Below are positions 16,464 to 25,320 of a stretch of 64,000 nt of DNA, piece by piece. The notes beneath the pieces are model-generated. The model had not been told where the DNA came from and searched no databases. It was given only the letters and a program-made list of their open reading frames with translations. The position numbers were made by a program, and so were the translations under genes. Position 1 is the stretch's first letter. Each line of letters begins with the position of its first letter. Origin of the DNA: Reyranellaceae bacterium (GTDB lineage Bacteria > Pseudomonadota > Alphaproteobacteria > Reyranellales > Reyranellaceae); contig JALHMM010000024.1 of the NCBI GenBank assembly GCA_022844045.1, positions 1-64,000 on the forward strand. Direction: 5' to 3'.

Positions 16464-17441
16464 ATGAGGCGCCGGACATACTTGTGTCTCCTCGGTGGCG
16501 CGGCAACGGTGCCGCTGGTGGCGCGCGCGCAACAGAGCGAGCGCAGGGCGCGCATAGGCGTGCTGATGCCTGTTTCCTCGGACAACTCGAACGCGCAGGC
16601 ACGTGTCGCTGTGTTCGTTCAGGAACTGCAAAAGCGGGGTTGGAGCGAGGGTCGCAATCTACACATCGAGTATCGATGGACGACGGGCGATTTTCGGAAG
16701 GCCGCGACGGAGTTGGTGGAACTGAACCTTGACGTCATCCTTGCGACCGCCACGCCACCGGTAGCCGCATTGCAGCAAGCGACCCGGACATTGCCGATCG
16801 TGTTTGTAATGGTCGCGGATCCAGTGACTTCCGGCTTTGTCGCGAGTCTGGCGAGGCCCGGTGGGAACATCACCGGCTTCGCCAATTTCGAGTATGGCGT
16901 CGCTGGCAAATGGCTGGAGCTGCTCAAGGACATCGCGGCCCACGTCACGCGTGTCGGGGTCATTCGAGACCCAGTGATCACTTCCGGCGTTGGTCAGTTC
17001 GCTGCGATCCAATCCGTGGCGTCGCGATTCGGCGTGGAGTTGACGCCACTCGGTGGACGAGACGCGAAAGATATCGAGCGGACGATCACCGAGTTCTCCC
17101 GCGGATCGCATGGTGGTTTGATCTGCACAGCGGCTCCGCTGACGCTCGACAATCGCGAACTGATCATCTCTCTGGCCGCCCGCCACCGATTACCGGCTGT
17201 CTATCCGTTCCGATTCTTCGTCGCTGAAGGCGGCCTGTCTTCCTACGGCCCTGACGCGATCCAATTTTATCGACAGGCGGCTGACTATGTTGATCGTATC
17301 CTCAAGGGCGAGAAGCCGAGCGAACTGCCGGTGCAGACGCCGACAAAGCATGAGTTGGCCATCAACCTCAAGGCGGCAAAGGCGATTGGACTCGCGGTGC
17401 CGCCAACGCTGCTCGCCCGCGCCGATGAGGTGATCGAATAG
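16464..17441 (+). CDS. ABC-type substrate-binding protein (ABC_sub_bind/TrpX-like family)
   Basis: A 325-residue periplasmic binding protein. The signal is MRRRTYLCLLGGAATVPLVARA. The mature chain begins with RRARIGVLMPVSSDN, then FVQELQKRGWSEGRNLHIEYRW, PIVFVMVADPVTSGFVASLARPGGNITGF and VYPFRFFVAEGGLSSYGPD, the standard blocks of this family of orphan receptors. Ligand unknown; related proteins bind aromatic amino acids or other small organics. No ABC permease or ATPase accompanies it. Its base composition is visibly lower in GC than the flanking genes (about 60% in lines I sampled against over 70% in neighbours, counted by eye), which suggests acquisition from elsewhere. Confidence 0.88.
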   Translation: MRRRTYLCLLGGAATVPLVARAQQSERRARIGVLMPVSSDNSNAQARVAVFVQELQKRGWSEGRNLHIEYRWTTGDFRKAATELVELNLDVILATATPPVAALQQATRTLPIVFVMVADPVTSGFVASLARPGGNITGFANFEYGVAGKWLELLKDIAAHVTRVGVIRDPVITSGVGQFAAIQSVASRFGVELTPLGGRDAKDIERTITEFSRGSHGGLICTAAPLTLDNRELIISLAARHRLPAVYPFRFFVAEGGLSSYGPDAIQFYRQAADYVDRILKGEKPSELPVQTPTKHELAINLKAAKAIGLAVPPTLLARADEVIE

Positions 17442-17451
17442 GTGGATACGC

Positions 17452-18879
17452 CTAGGTCGGAGCCGGCCGATCCAGCTCGCGGTAGCGCGACCAGAAGGCG
17501 TCGCGGCGGGGAAAGCGCATGCGCAGCTCGTCGACCCAGCCGTCATGCGTCTGCCCCTCGGCCGCTGGCGGCAGGTCGCGCACCTCGACCATGGCGCGGG
17601 CCAGCGCGGCGTAGTGATGGGCGAAGCCGCTGTCGAGGATGGTGGGCGCGGCGGCGCGGATCAGGGTCACGGCCTGCGCGGGGTGGCTCTCGCGCAGCCG
17701 CGTCGCGGCGTCGAGCAGCGCGTCGGGCGGCACCGGCTTCAGCTCGGCCAGCCGCGAATCGACCAGCGCCGCGGCGCTGTCGAGGGCTGGCCAGGTGGTG
17801 AGGAAGGCCAGCGCCTCGCCGGCCGAGCGGTGCTCTGTTGCTCGCGCGACGATGCGCTTCTCGGCCTCGGCATCGGTGAAGTCGGGCAGGCGCTTGAGGT
17901 AGTCGCGCAGCAGCGGCACGTCGAGGGTGCGCTCGAAGGTCATCAGCCGCAGCGCCTGGGCATCGTCGCGGCGGCCCAGCGCTTCCAGCACCTCCAGGCG
18001 CAGGCCGGTGGCGTTGCGCGTCACGCGCTCGAAGCGCGGGTTGTCGAGCCAGCTAAGCGCGTCTTCGGCGCGACCTGCGGCCAGCAGGCGTTGGGCGATC
18101 GCCGGCGCGTCGATCTCGGTGGGGTGGAATTCGCTCTCGACGGCGATCAGCGCGTCGACATCGCCCAGCGCGTCGGCGATCTGGCGCAGGATCTGGCGCA
18201 GCACCATGGCGCGCACCCGCGAATCGTAGTGGCGGCCGATGGTGTGCGCCCAGCGCTGGCCCACCGCCTCGCGCGGCAAGGCGCCGAACGCCGCGCCGAT
18301 GCGATCGGCCAGCAGCCGCAGTCCGCCCTCGCCCAGCGCGCGCTCGTAGGGGCGCAGGTCGATGGCGCGCTCTTGCTCTTGCTCGATGCGGCCGATGACC
18401 CATTCGACCACCTCGGCGATGTCGCGCGTCGCATGCCCAGCCCATAGGCCGGATAGATCCGCTTCCGCCCGGTCGAAGACGGCGGCGAGGGCTTCGCTGT
18501 CGCCGATCAGGTCGAGGATCGTCGGCCCCATGGCGATGAAGCGGCGTAGCAGGTCGATGGCGCGGCCGGGCAAAGCGGGCGCCACGTCGTTTGCGATGAC
18601 GTCGCGCAGCGCCTGAACCTCGCCCAGGACCTCGCGTGCGCGCGCCTCGCCGAGGCGGGAGCGGCGCGACAGGTGGGAGAGCGAGATCAGGCGGCGCTCG
18701 ATCTGCTCGGCCAGCTCCTCGGCCCCCGCTTCGGCGGCGATCGCCAGCGCCAGGCGCTCGCGGAAGGCGCGGTCGCGCTTGCCCTGCTCCATCAGCAGCG
18801 CGGCCAGACGCGCCGCGCCCAACCGCTCGAGGTTGGTCAGCGTGACGGAGGTGGTGGAACGGGTCTTGCGTGGCGCCAT
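17452..18879 (-). CDS. DUF6880-like helical repeat protein of unknown function
   Basis: A 475-residue, Ala/Leu/Arg-rich, almost wholly alpha-helical protein. It opens with a basic tail (MAPRKTRSTTSVT), then LERLGAARLAALLMEQ, a pattern I associate with the DUF6880 group. The later part resembles TPR-type helical pairs (AEDALSWLDNPRF, RRDDAQALRLMTFERTL). No catalytic motif, signal or membrane segment is seen. ATG 18879 is chosen because the lysine/arginine-rich start is natural; an ATG 27 bases upstream is possible. It is divergent from xdhA with a 66-base gap. Confidence 0.7.
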   Translation of the reverse strand: MAPRKTRSTTSVTLTNLERLGAARLAALLMEQGKRDRAFRERLALAIAAEAGAEELAEQIERRLISLSHLSRRSRLGEARAREVLGEVQALRDVIANDVAPALPGRAIDLLRRFIAMGPTILDLIGDSEALAAVFDRAEADLSGLWAGHATRDIAEVVEWVIGRIEQEQERAIDLRPYERALGEGGLRLLADRIGAAFGALPREAVGQRWAHTIGRHYDSRVRAMVLRQILRQIADALGDVDALIAVESEFHPTEIDAPAIAQRLLAAGRAEDALSWLDNPRFERVTRNATGLRLEVLEALGRRDDAQALRLMTFERTLDVPLLRDYLKRLPDFTDAEAEKRIVARATEHRSAGEALAFLTTWPALDSAAALVDSRLAELKPVPPDALLDAATRLRESHPAQAVTLIRAAAPTILDSGFAHHYAALARAMVEVRDLPPAAEGQTHDGWVDELRMRFPRRDAFWSRYRELDRPAPT

Positions 18880-18945
18880 GAGGACTCGACAGTGCCATGT
18901 CGACATGGCGGGATCGCTTGTCAACCGCGTGCTAGGGTCGGGTGC

Positions 18946-20322
18946 ATGGCTGAGCCCATCGAGATCGTGCTCAATGGCGAGCGACGGCGCCTCGACGGCG
19001 TGTCGCCGGCCATGACGCTGCTCGACTGGCTGCGCGGCCCGGCGCGGCTGACCGGCACCAAGGAAGGCTGCGCCGAGGGCGATTGCGGCGCCTGCACCGT
19101 GCTGGTCGATCAGATGCCGGTCAACGCCTGCCTCGCCCTCGTCGGCCAGATGCATGGCCGCGCCATCCTGACTGTCGAAGGACTGCGCGGCGCCCATCCG
19201 GTGCAGCGTGCGCTGGCCGAGAGCGACGGCACGCAGTGCGGCTTCTGCACGCCGGGCATCGTCATGAGCGCCGTGGCGTTCGCCTGCGGCGGCGAGCCGC
19301 CGACCCCCGAGCTGATCCACGACGCGTTGGCCGGCAATCTCTGCCGCTGCACCGGCTACCGCCCGATCGTCGAGGCCGTGGCGCGCTGCGCGCAATCGGC
19401 GGAGCCATTGCCGCCCACGCCCACGACCTCAATCGACACCACCTCGCGAACCTTCGACGGCCCGACCATCCTGCACGCGCCGCGCTCGCTGCCCGAGCTT
19501 CTTAAGCTGCGCGCCGACCATCCCGAGGCCTGGCTGCTGGCCGGCGGCACCGACCTCGGCGTCAAGATCAGCCATGACCGTGAAGTTCCCGGCCGCATCA
19601 TCCATGTCGCTGGCGTGCCGGAGCTCAACGGCCTCGTCGTGCATCCCGACCGCATCGAGATCGGCGCGGCCACGACCTACCAGCGTCTGCTGCCGATCCT
19701 GGCGCAGCATGTGAATCCCTTCGCCGAGATGATCCGTCGCCTGGGCTCGCGGCAGATCCGGGCGATGGGCACCATGGGCGGCAATCTCGGAACCGCCTCG
19801 CCGATCGGCGACACGCCGCCGGTGCTGCTGGCCCTGGGCGCGACGTTGCATCTCGCCTCGGTCAGGGGGCGGCGGGCGGTCGGGATCGACGACTTCTTCC
19901 TCGGCTATCGCCGCACCGCAATGGCGGCAGACGAGATCATCGTCTCGATCGACATACAGCTACCCGCTGCCGACGAGATCTTCCACGTCGACAAGGTCTC
20001 CAAGCGCCGCGATCAGGACATCTCCGCCGTGCTCGGCGCCTACAGGCTGCGCGTGGTCGATGGCGTCGTGCACGGCGCGCGGCTGGCCTATGGCGGCATG
20101 GCCGCGATCCCGGCGCGCGCGCCGCATGCCGAGGCGGCGCTGATCGGCGCGCCTTGGACAGAGGCGACCGTAGAGCGCGCTGCGGCGGCGTTGGCCGAGG
20201 ACTTCAAGCCGCTCGGCGACTGGCGCGCCAGCGCCGGCTATCGGCTGGCGGTCGCCGGCAATCTGCTGCGGCGGCTGTTCCTGCGCTCGACCGGCGTAGC
20301 CGTGGAACTCGACGCCCTATGA
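18946..20322 (+). CDS. xdhA: Xanthine dehydrogenase small subunit (2Fe-2S and FAD)
   Basis: A 458-residue electron-transfer subunit. The plant-type [2Fe-2S] domain has GCAEGDCGACTV near residue 45, followed by the all-helical [2Fe-2S] domain with QCGFCTPGIVMS and LCRCTGYRPIVEA. From about residue 185 a FAD-binding domain follows (LLAGGTDLGVKISHDRE, GTMGGNLGTASPIGDTPP). It passes electrons from the molybdenum centre to NAD+. The gene overlaps the large-subunit gene by four bases (ATGA). XdhC, the cofactor-insertion factor often found next, is not in the window. Confidence 0.93.
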   Translation: MAEPIEIVLNGERRRLDGVSPAMTLLDWLRGPARLTGTKEGCAEGDCGACTVLVDQMPVNACLALVGQMHGRAILTVEGLRGAHPVQRALAESDGTQCGFCTPGIVMSAVAFACGGEPPTPELIHDALAGNLCRCTGYRPIVEAVARCAQSAEPLPPTPTTSIDTTSRTFDGPTILHAPRSLPELLKLRADHPEAWLLAGGTDLGVKISHDREVPGRIIHVAGVPELNGLVVHPDRIEIGAATTYQRLLPILAQHVNPFAEMIRRLGSRQIRAMGTMGGNLGTASPIGDTPPVLLALGATLHLASVRGRRAVGIDDFFLGYRRTAMAADEIIVSIDIQLPAADEIFHVDKVSKRRDQDISAVLGAYRLRVVDGVVHGARLAYGGMAAIPARAPHAEAALIGAPWTEATVERAAAALAEDFKPLGDWRASAGYRLAVAGNLLRRLFLRSTGVAVELDAL

Positions 20323-22637
20323 AGAGCGGCGTGCACACCGCGCAGCGCCACGACAGCGCGCTGAAGCACACCACAGGCGAGGCGATCTACATCGACGATC
20401 AGCCCGAGCCGGCCGGCCTGCTGCACGCCGCCCTCGTGCTCAGCCCCGTCGCGCATGGCCGGCTCAAGCGGGTGGATCTCGCCGCCGCGCGCGCGATGGA
20501 TGGTGTGGTCGATATCGTGGTCGCCGCCGACGTGCCTGGTGCCAACGACATCGCGCCGAGCATGAAGGGCGAGGCGATGTTCGCCGACGGGTTGGTCGAG
20601 TATGCCGGCCAGCCGATCGCGGCGGTGGTGGCGACGAGTCTCGACATCGCCCGTGCCGCGGCGCGCGCCGTAACGCTCGACATCGAGACGCTGCCGGCGA
20701 TCCTCACGATCGACGAGGCGCTGCAGAAGGCATCGTTGCTTTATCCGCCGTCGACCGTCGCGCGCGGCGACGTGACGACGGCGATGGCGGCCGCGCCACG
20801 CCGGCTGAAAGCCGAATTGCGCTGCGGCGGGCAGGAGCATTTCTATCTCGAGGGCCAGATCGCCGTCGCCACACCGACCGAGGACGGCGATCTCGTGGTG
20901 CAGTCCTCGACCCAGCATCCCACCGAGGTGCAGCACATCGTCAGCCGCGTGCTGGGCCTCGACTACAATCAGGTCACGGTGATGGTGCGTCGCATGGGCG
21001 GTGCCTTCGGCGGCAAGGAGAGCAACGCCTCCTGGGTCGCCGCCGTCGCGGCGCTCCTGGCGCGTCGGACACATCGCCCGGTGAAGCTGCGCCTGCCGCG
21101 CGGCGACGACATGGTGGCCACCGGCAAGCGCCACGGCTTCCTCTTCCGCTACGAGATCGGCTTCGACGACGAGGGCCGTGTGCTGGCGCTCGATGCGTTG
21201 TTGGCGGCCAATGCCGGGCACTCGGTCGACCTGACGCCCGGCGTGCTGGGCCGTGCGCTGACGCATATCGACAACGTCTATTGGATCCCGCATCTGCGCG
21301 CGGTCGGCCACCCCTGCAAGACCAACACCGTGTCGAACACGGCCTTCCGTGGCTTCGGCGGACCGCAGGGCGTGCTGCCGATGGAGGATGCGATCCTGCG
21401 TATCGCGCGCGCGCTGGGCCGCACGCCCGAGCAGGTGCGCGCGGTCAATTTCTATGGCGAGGGCATCAACGACGAGACGCCCTACGGCCAGAGGGTCGAA
21501 GACAATCGCATCCGCGCTTGCATTGAGCAGGTCACGCGCGAGTCGGACTGGCAGGCGCGGCGCGCCGAGGTCGACGCCTTCAACCGGCAGGGCGGGCCGC
21601 TGCGGCGCGGGCTCGGCATGTTCCCGCTGAAGTTCGGCATCTCCTTCAACGTGCCGAGCATGAACCAGGCCGGCGCGCTGGTGCATGTCTACAGCGACGG
21701 CTCGATCCGCCTGAACCATGGCGGCACCGAGATGGGGCAGGGCCTGTTCGTGAAGGTGGCGCAGGTCGTGGCCGAGGTCTTCCAGGTCGATCTCGATCGC
21801 ATCCGCGTCACCGCGACCTCCACCGGCGAGGTGCCTAACACGTCACCGACAGCGGCGTCGACCGGCTCCGATCTCAATGGCTGGGCGGCCTTGGAGGCGG
21901 CGAGCACGATCAAGGCGCGGCTGACGGCGTTCGCCGCGGCGCATTTCGACGTGCTGGCCGAGTCGGTGGCCTTCCGCGACAACCACGTGCATCTCGGCCC
22001 GCCCGGCGCCAACCGCGTCGTCGAGTTTGGCGAGCTGGCGCGGCTCGCCCATTTGGGCCGTATCTCCCTGTCGTCGACCGGCTTCTACCGCACACCCAAC
22101 ATCCACTGGGACCCGGTGGCGATGAAGGGCCGGCCGTTCTTCTACTTCTCCTTCGGTGCCGCGGTGGCCGAGGTGGCCATCGACACGCTCACCGGCGAGA
22201 GCCGCGTGTTGCGCGCCGACCTGGTGCAGGATTGCGGCCGCTCGCTGAACCCGGCGATCGATCTCGGTCAGATCGAGGGCGCCTTCGTCCAAGGCATGGG
22301 CTGGCTGACCTGCGAGGAGCTGTGGTGGGACGCCGAAGGCCGGCTGCGCACCAAAGGTCCCTCGACCTACAAGATCCCCGGCAGCCGCGACGTGCCGCCG
22401 ATCTTCAACGCGCGCTTCCTCGAGAACGCGCCGTCGCGCGAGGACACGATCTTCCGCTCCAAGGCGGTGGGCGAGCCGCCGTTGATGCTGGCCACGGCGG
22501 TGTGGACCGCGCTGAAGGACGCCATCGCCTCGGTCGCCGATCACCGGGTCGATGTCGACCTCGACGCGCCGGCGACACCGGAGCGCATTCTGATGGCGGT
22601 GGAGCGCGCGCGGCGCGATCGTCAGGTTCTGGCTTGA
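20319..22637 (+). CDS. xdhB: Xanthine dehydrogenase molybdopterin-binding subunit
   Basis: A 772-residue molybdenum hydroxylase subunit that oxidises hypoxanthine and xanthine to urate. Diagnostic pieces are GGQEHFYLEGQ (the purine-binding Glu), MGGAFGGKE and FRGFGGPQG (the substrate Arg and molybdopterin contact), GTEMGQGLFVKV, and AVGEPPLML near the C terminus with the catalytic Glu. These residues argue for a true purine hydroxylase rather than an aldehyde or CO dehydrogenase. Its start overlaps the xdhA stop. Purine oxidation would supply nitrogen, consistent with the amide locus downstream, but a link in regulation is only inferred. Confidence 0.93.
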   Translation: MKSGVHTAQRHDSALKHTTGEAIYIDDQPEPAGLLHAALVLSPVAHGRLKRVDLAAARAMDGVVDIVVAADVPGANDIAPSMKGEAMFADGLVEYAGQPIAAVVATSLDIARAAARAVTLDIETLPAILTIDEALQKASLLYPPSTVARGDVTTAMAAAPRRLKAELRCGGQEHFYLEGQIAVATPTEDGDLVVQSSTQHPTEVQHIVSRVLGLDYNQVTVMVRRMGGAFGGKESNASWVAAVAALLARRTHRPVKLRLPRGDDMVATGKRHGFLFRYEIGFDDEGRVLALDALLAANAGHSVDLTPGVLGRALTHIDNVYWIPHLRAVGHPCKTNTVSNTAFRGFGGPQGVLPMEDAILRIARALGRTPEQVRAVNFYGEGINDETPYGQRVEDNRIRACIEQVTRESDWQARRAEVDAFNRQGGPLRRGLGMFPLKFGISFNVPSMNQAGALVHVYSDGSIRLNHGGTEMGQGLFVKVAQVVAEVFQVDLDRIRVTATSTGEVPNTSPTAASTGSDLNGWAALEAASTIKARLTAFAAAHFDVLAESVAFRDNHVHLGPPGANRVVEFGELARLAHLGRISLSSTGFYRTPNIHWDPVAMKGRPFFYFSFGAAVAEVAIDTLTGESRVLRADLVQDCGRSLNPAIDLGQIEGAFVQGMGWLTCEELWWDAEGRLRTKGPSTYKIPGSRDVPPIFNARFLENAPSREDTIFRSKAVGEPPLMLATAVWTALKDAIASVADHRVDVDLDAPATPERILMAVERARRDRQVLA

Positions 22638-22698
22638 AACTTGCTGCGGTGAGGCGTGGCCCGGAGAGAGGCCGCGTTGGGGCGGCGCGATGGAACGG

Positions 22699-23139
22699 TC
22701 AGCCGGTTCGTTGGATCAGGGTTTCGAGCAGCCGCTTGAGCTCGCTCGTCGCCGCGTCGCCGTAACTGCCGGCGATGTGCTCCTCCTGGCTTTGCACCAG
22801 CGGATCGAGCCGGCGCGCCAGCTCCTTGCCGCGGTCGGAGCTGAAGATCAGCACCTTGCGCCGGTCCTGCGGGTCGGAGATGCGATAGACCAGCGCGTCC
22901 GCCGCCATGCGGTCGATGATCTTGGTCAGCGTCGGATGATTGAGCAGCACGGCGTCGGCCAGCTCGCCCATCGACTTGCCGTTGCTGTTGGACAGCACCT
23001 TGAGGATGCGCCAGCGTTCGACCGGAACGCCCTCCACGCTCAACCGCGCCTCGAGCTGCCGGTTGATCTCGCGATTGGCTTGGGCAAGCAGGTAGGCCAA
23101 ATGGCCGGAGATGGGAGAGGTAGCGGCGGAGTCGGACAA
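22699..23139 (-). CDS. MarR-family transcriptional regulator
   Basis: A 146-residue winged-helix regulator. The N-terminal helix (ISGHLAYLLAQANREINRQLEARL) dimerises. The DNA-binding region is MGELADAVLLNHPTLTKIIDRMAADALVYRISDPQDRRK, with the DxRxK-type wing typical of MarR. These proteins usually sense small aromatic or lipophilic ligands and repress neighbouring genes. It is transcribed away from the AmiC-like receptor gene, and a 14-base palindrome lies in the shared gap, overlapping its own probable -35 box. Likely an autoregulated repressor of the amide locus. Confidence 0.92.
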   Translation of the reverse strand: MSDSAATSPISGHLAYLLAQANREINRQLEARLSVEGVPVERWRILKVLSNSNGKSMGELADAVLLNHPTLTKIIDRMAADALVYRISDPQDRRKVLIFSSDRGKELARRLDPLVQSQEEHIAGSYGDAATSELKRLLETLIQRTG

Positions 23140-23171
23140 GAGCTAGGTCCCGATATCACCAAGGGCCGCTT

Positions 23172-23201
23172 TATATGGCCGGCAAATATTGAAGTTTCAA
23201 T
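23172..23201 (-). promoter_or_regulatory. marR promoter with overlapping palindromic operator
   Basis: On the minus strand TTGAAA (23200-23195) and CATATA (23177-23172) are separated by 17 bases, a good sigma-70 promoter for the marR gene. The perfect palindrome ATTGAA-GT-TTCAAT at 23188-23201 covers the -35 box and lies upstream of the divergent receptor gene. It is a natural MarR dimer site (inference). Confidence 0.6.
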
Positions 23202-23243
23202 GATTAATCTGTGGGGTAAAACGGTATCGGGAGGGTCATCGCC

Positions 23244-24395
23244 ATGATGATGCGCCAGGATCCCTACGTTGCGTTGCGCATCCGGCCACCCGTGCCTGCG
23301 CTGTTTCCGGCTGACCCCGATATCGCCGGCCGGCTGCGCCGCCGATCGAAGGCCAGACTGCGGGTGGCGCATTTTCCGGCACTATCGGGGCCTGCGGGAA
23401 TATGGGGCATCGCCTCGATCAACAGCGCGATCCTGGCGGCGTCCGAGATCAATCAGCGCGGGGGCATTCAGGGTCGCGAGATCGAGCTGTCCGTCCATGA
23501 TGCCGGCGGCTCGCCCGAAACCGTGGCGCGCGAGGCCGCGCGCCTGATCGACGATGACGATGCCGACGTCATCATGGGCTGCCACACCAGCGCCGTGCGC
23601 TTGGCGGTTCGGCGCGCGGTGGGTGGGCGGATTCCCTACGTCTACACGCCAATTTACGAGGGCGGCGAGCGCACGCCGGGCGTGCTGGCCATCGGCGAGA
23701 CGCCGTCGCGGCAGGCGCGGCCCGCGATCCAATGGTTGGCGGAGCACAGGAACGCCCGGCGCTGGTATCTGATCGGCAGCGACTATGTGTGGCCCTGGCT
23801 GTCGCATCGCGCGGTGAAGCGCTACATCGCCGAGGCTGGTGGTGCGGTTGTCGGCGAGGATTTCGTGGCGCTGGGCGAGCATGACCACACACCGCATTTC
23901 GAGCGTATCCGCCGCGCCCGGCCGGATGTCGTCTTCATCTCGCTGATCGGCGTCGACGGCATCGTCTTCAATCGCGCCTTCGGCGAGCATGGCCTGTCGC
24001 GCCATATGCTGCGGCTGGCCAATTGCGTCGATGAGACCGTGCTGCTGGGCGTGGGCGTCGAGAACACCGAAGGCCTGTTCGCCGCCTCGGGCTATTTCGA
24101 GCGCCATCGCAGCGCTGCCAGCGAGCATTTCCAGGGCCTCTATCACGCAGCCTACGGCCCAACCGCGCCGGTGCCCGGGGCCACGGCGCAATCCAATTAT
24201 GAAGGGCTGCACTTCCTCGACGCTGTGATTCGCCGTGCCTCTGATGGCGATGTTCTCGCGCTTGCCCAGGCGGCGGAGGGGGCCGTCTATAGCGGCGGGC
24301 GTGGCACGATCGGCATGCGGCGTGGCCGCGTGGAGATGCCAATCTTCTTCGCCGAGGCCGACGGCTTCGATTTCCGGCTGCTCGACCGCTTCTAA
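23244..24395 (+). CDS. AmiC/urea-amide-type ligand-binding protein without signal peptide
   Basis: A 383-residue type I periplasmic-binding-fold protein. Ligand-domain blocks are GIWGIASINSAILAASEINQ, IQGREIELSVHDAGGSPE, YVYTPIYEGGERTPG and WYLIGSDYVWPW; GSDYVWP is shared by the amide sensor AmiC and by urea/amide receptors. The first 38 residues are charged and proline-rich with no hydrophobic export signal, so the protein should stay in the cytoplasm, as AmiC does in Pseudomonas. A true periplasmic receptor is encoded two genes downstream. GGGAGGG precedes the start. A sensing role is inferred; no AmiR-like ANTAR antiterminator is in the window. Confidence 0.8.
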   Translation: MMMRQDPYVALRIRPPVPALFPADPDIAGRLRRRSKARLRVAHFPALSGPAGIWGIASINSAILAASEINQRGGIQGREIELSVHDAGGSPETVAREAARLIDDDDADVIMGCHTSAVRLAVRRAVGGRIPYVYTPIYEGGERTPGVLAIGETPSRQARPAIQWLAEHRNARRWYLIGSDYVWPWLSHRAVKRYIAEAGGAVVGEDFVALGEHDHTPHFERIRRARPDVVFISLIGVDGIVFNRAFGEHGLSRHMLRLANCVDETVLLGVGVENTEGLFAASGYFERHRSAASEHFQGLYHAAYGPTAPVPGATAQSNYEGLHFLDAVIRRASDGDVLALAQAAEGAVYSGGRGTIGMRRGRVEMPIFFAEADGFDFRLLDRF

Positions 24396-24422
24396 CGGTT
24401 CGGTCTGCTGCATCGCAAATAA

Positions 24423-24455
24423 TACTTGAAAAGGAAAAGATTTCCCGTTCAAGTA
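24423..24455. promoter_or_regulatory. Nested inverted repeat just upstream of the amide ABC operon
   Basis: Outer arms TACTTGAA (24423-24430) and TTCAAGTA (24448-24455) are perfect complements. Inner arms GGAAA (24433-24437) and TTTCC (24441-24445) nest inside with a three-base loop. It ends five bases before the permease ATG, so no Shine-Dalgarno sequence lies between it and the start. It could be an operator, a translation-controlling hairpin or an attenuator; there is no U-run. Confidence 0.6.
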
Positions 24456-24460
24456 CATTA

Positions 24461-25318
24461 ATGGACACCGGCATCAAGCTCGCGTTCGACCTCCTGGCGT
24501 TCACATCGGTGATGGTGCTGATCGTGCTCGGGCTCGGCGTCATCGCCAGCATGATGGGCATCTTCAACTTCGCCCACGGCGAGTTCGTGATGCTCGGCGC
24601 CTTCACGGTGTTCGTGTTCGAGAGCAACGGGCTGCCCGTCTGGGCCGGTATCCTGGCCGCGCCGATTGTGCTCGCGCTTCTCGGGCTGGTGCTCGAACGC
24701 CTGGTGATCCGACGATTCTACGTCGCGCCGATCATCGCCATGCTCGGCACATATGCCATCGGCCTGATCATCCGCGAGATCGTGCGCGGCCTTCTGGGCG
24801 GCCACTACAAGTCGGTGAGCGAGCCGCTGCCCGGCGCCTTCACCCTGTTCGGCCTCGACTTCTCGATCTGGCGCACGGTGATCGTCGTGCTGACGCTGCT
24901 GGTGATCGCCGGCACCTGGCTGTTCCTCGCCCGCACCTCGATCGGCCTGCAGGTGCGCGGCTCGCTCGAGAATCCGATGCTGGCGCGCGCCAGCGGCATT
25001 TCGACCACCACGCTCTATGCCGCGACCTTCGCCTTCGGCTCGGCGCTGGCCGGGCTGGCCGGCGCGCTGATCGTGCCGCTCTACCAGCTCTCGGCGGATA
25101 TCGGCACGCGCTTCCTGGTGCAGGCCTTCCTGTCGGTGATGCTGGGCGGCGTCGGCACCTTCGAAGGGCCGGTGCTCGGCGCCGCCGTGGTCGGCGCCAC
25201 CACCGCCGGCCTGCCGTGGATCGTCATCCCGGTGCTGGCCGATCCGCTCGTTTTCGTGCTCGCGCTGGCGATCGTGAAGTTTCGCCCGCAGGGCTTCATC
25301 ACACAGGGGAGACTCTAG
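24461..25318 (+). CDS. Urea/short-chain-amide-type ABC transporter permease (UrtB/LivH-like)
   Basis: A 285-residue inner-membrane protein with about eight hydrophobic segments. Family blocks are MMGIFNFAHGEFVMLGAF near residue 28, AGLAGALIVPLYQLSADIG, LVQAFLSVMLGGVGTFEGPVLGA, and the closing AIVKFRPQGFITQGRL. It forms half of the channel with the second permease downstream. The start is odd: no ribosome-binding site lies between the ATG and the hairpin ending at 24455. It is the first gene of a five-gene transporter set followed by an amidase. Confidence 0.92.
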   Translation: MDTGIKLAFDLLAFTSVMVLIVLGLGVIASMMGIFNFAHGEFVMLGAFTVFVFESNGLPVWAGILAAPIVLALLGLVLERLVIRRFYVAPIIAMLGTYAIGLIIREIVRGLLGGHYKSVSEPLPGAFTLFGLDFSIWRTVIVVLTLLVIAGTWLFLARTSIGLQVRGSLENPMLARASGISTTTLYAATFAFGSALAGLAGALIVPLYQLSADIGTRFLVQAFLSVMLGGVGTFEGPVLGAAVVGATTAGLPWIVIPVLADPLVFVLALAIVKFRPQGFITQGRL

Positions 25319-25320
25319 CC

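Noticed and set aside
17452-19395. A 647-residue version of the DUF6880-like gene starting at 19395
   Set aside because: The extra N-terminal part lies antisense to xdhA and lacks protein character; the ATG at 18879 gives a natural start.
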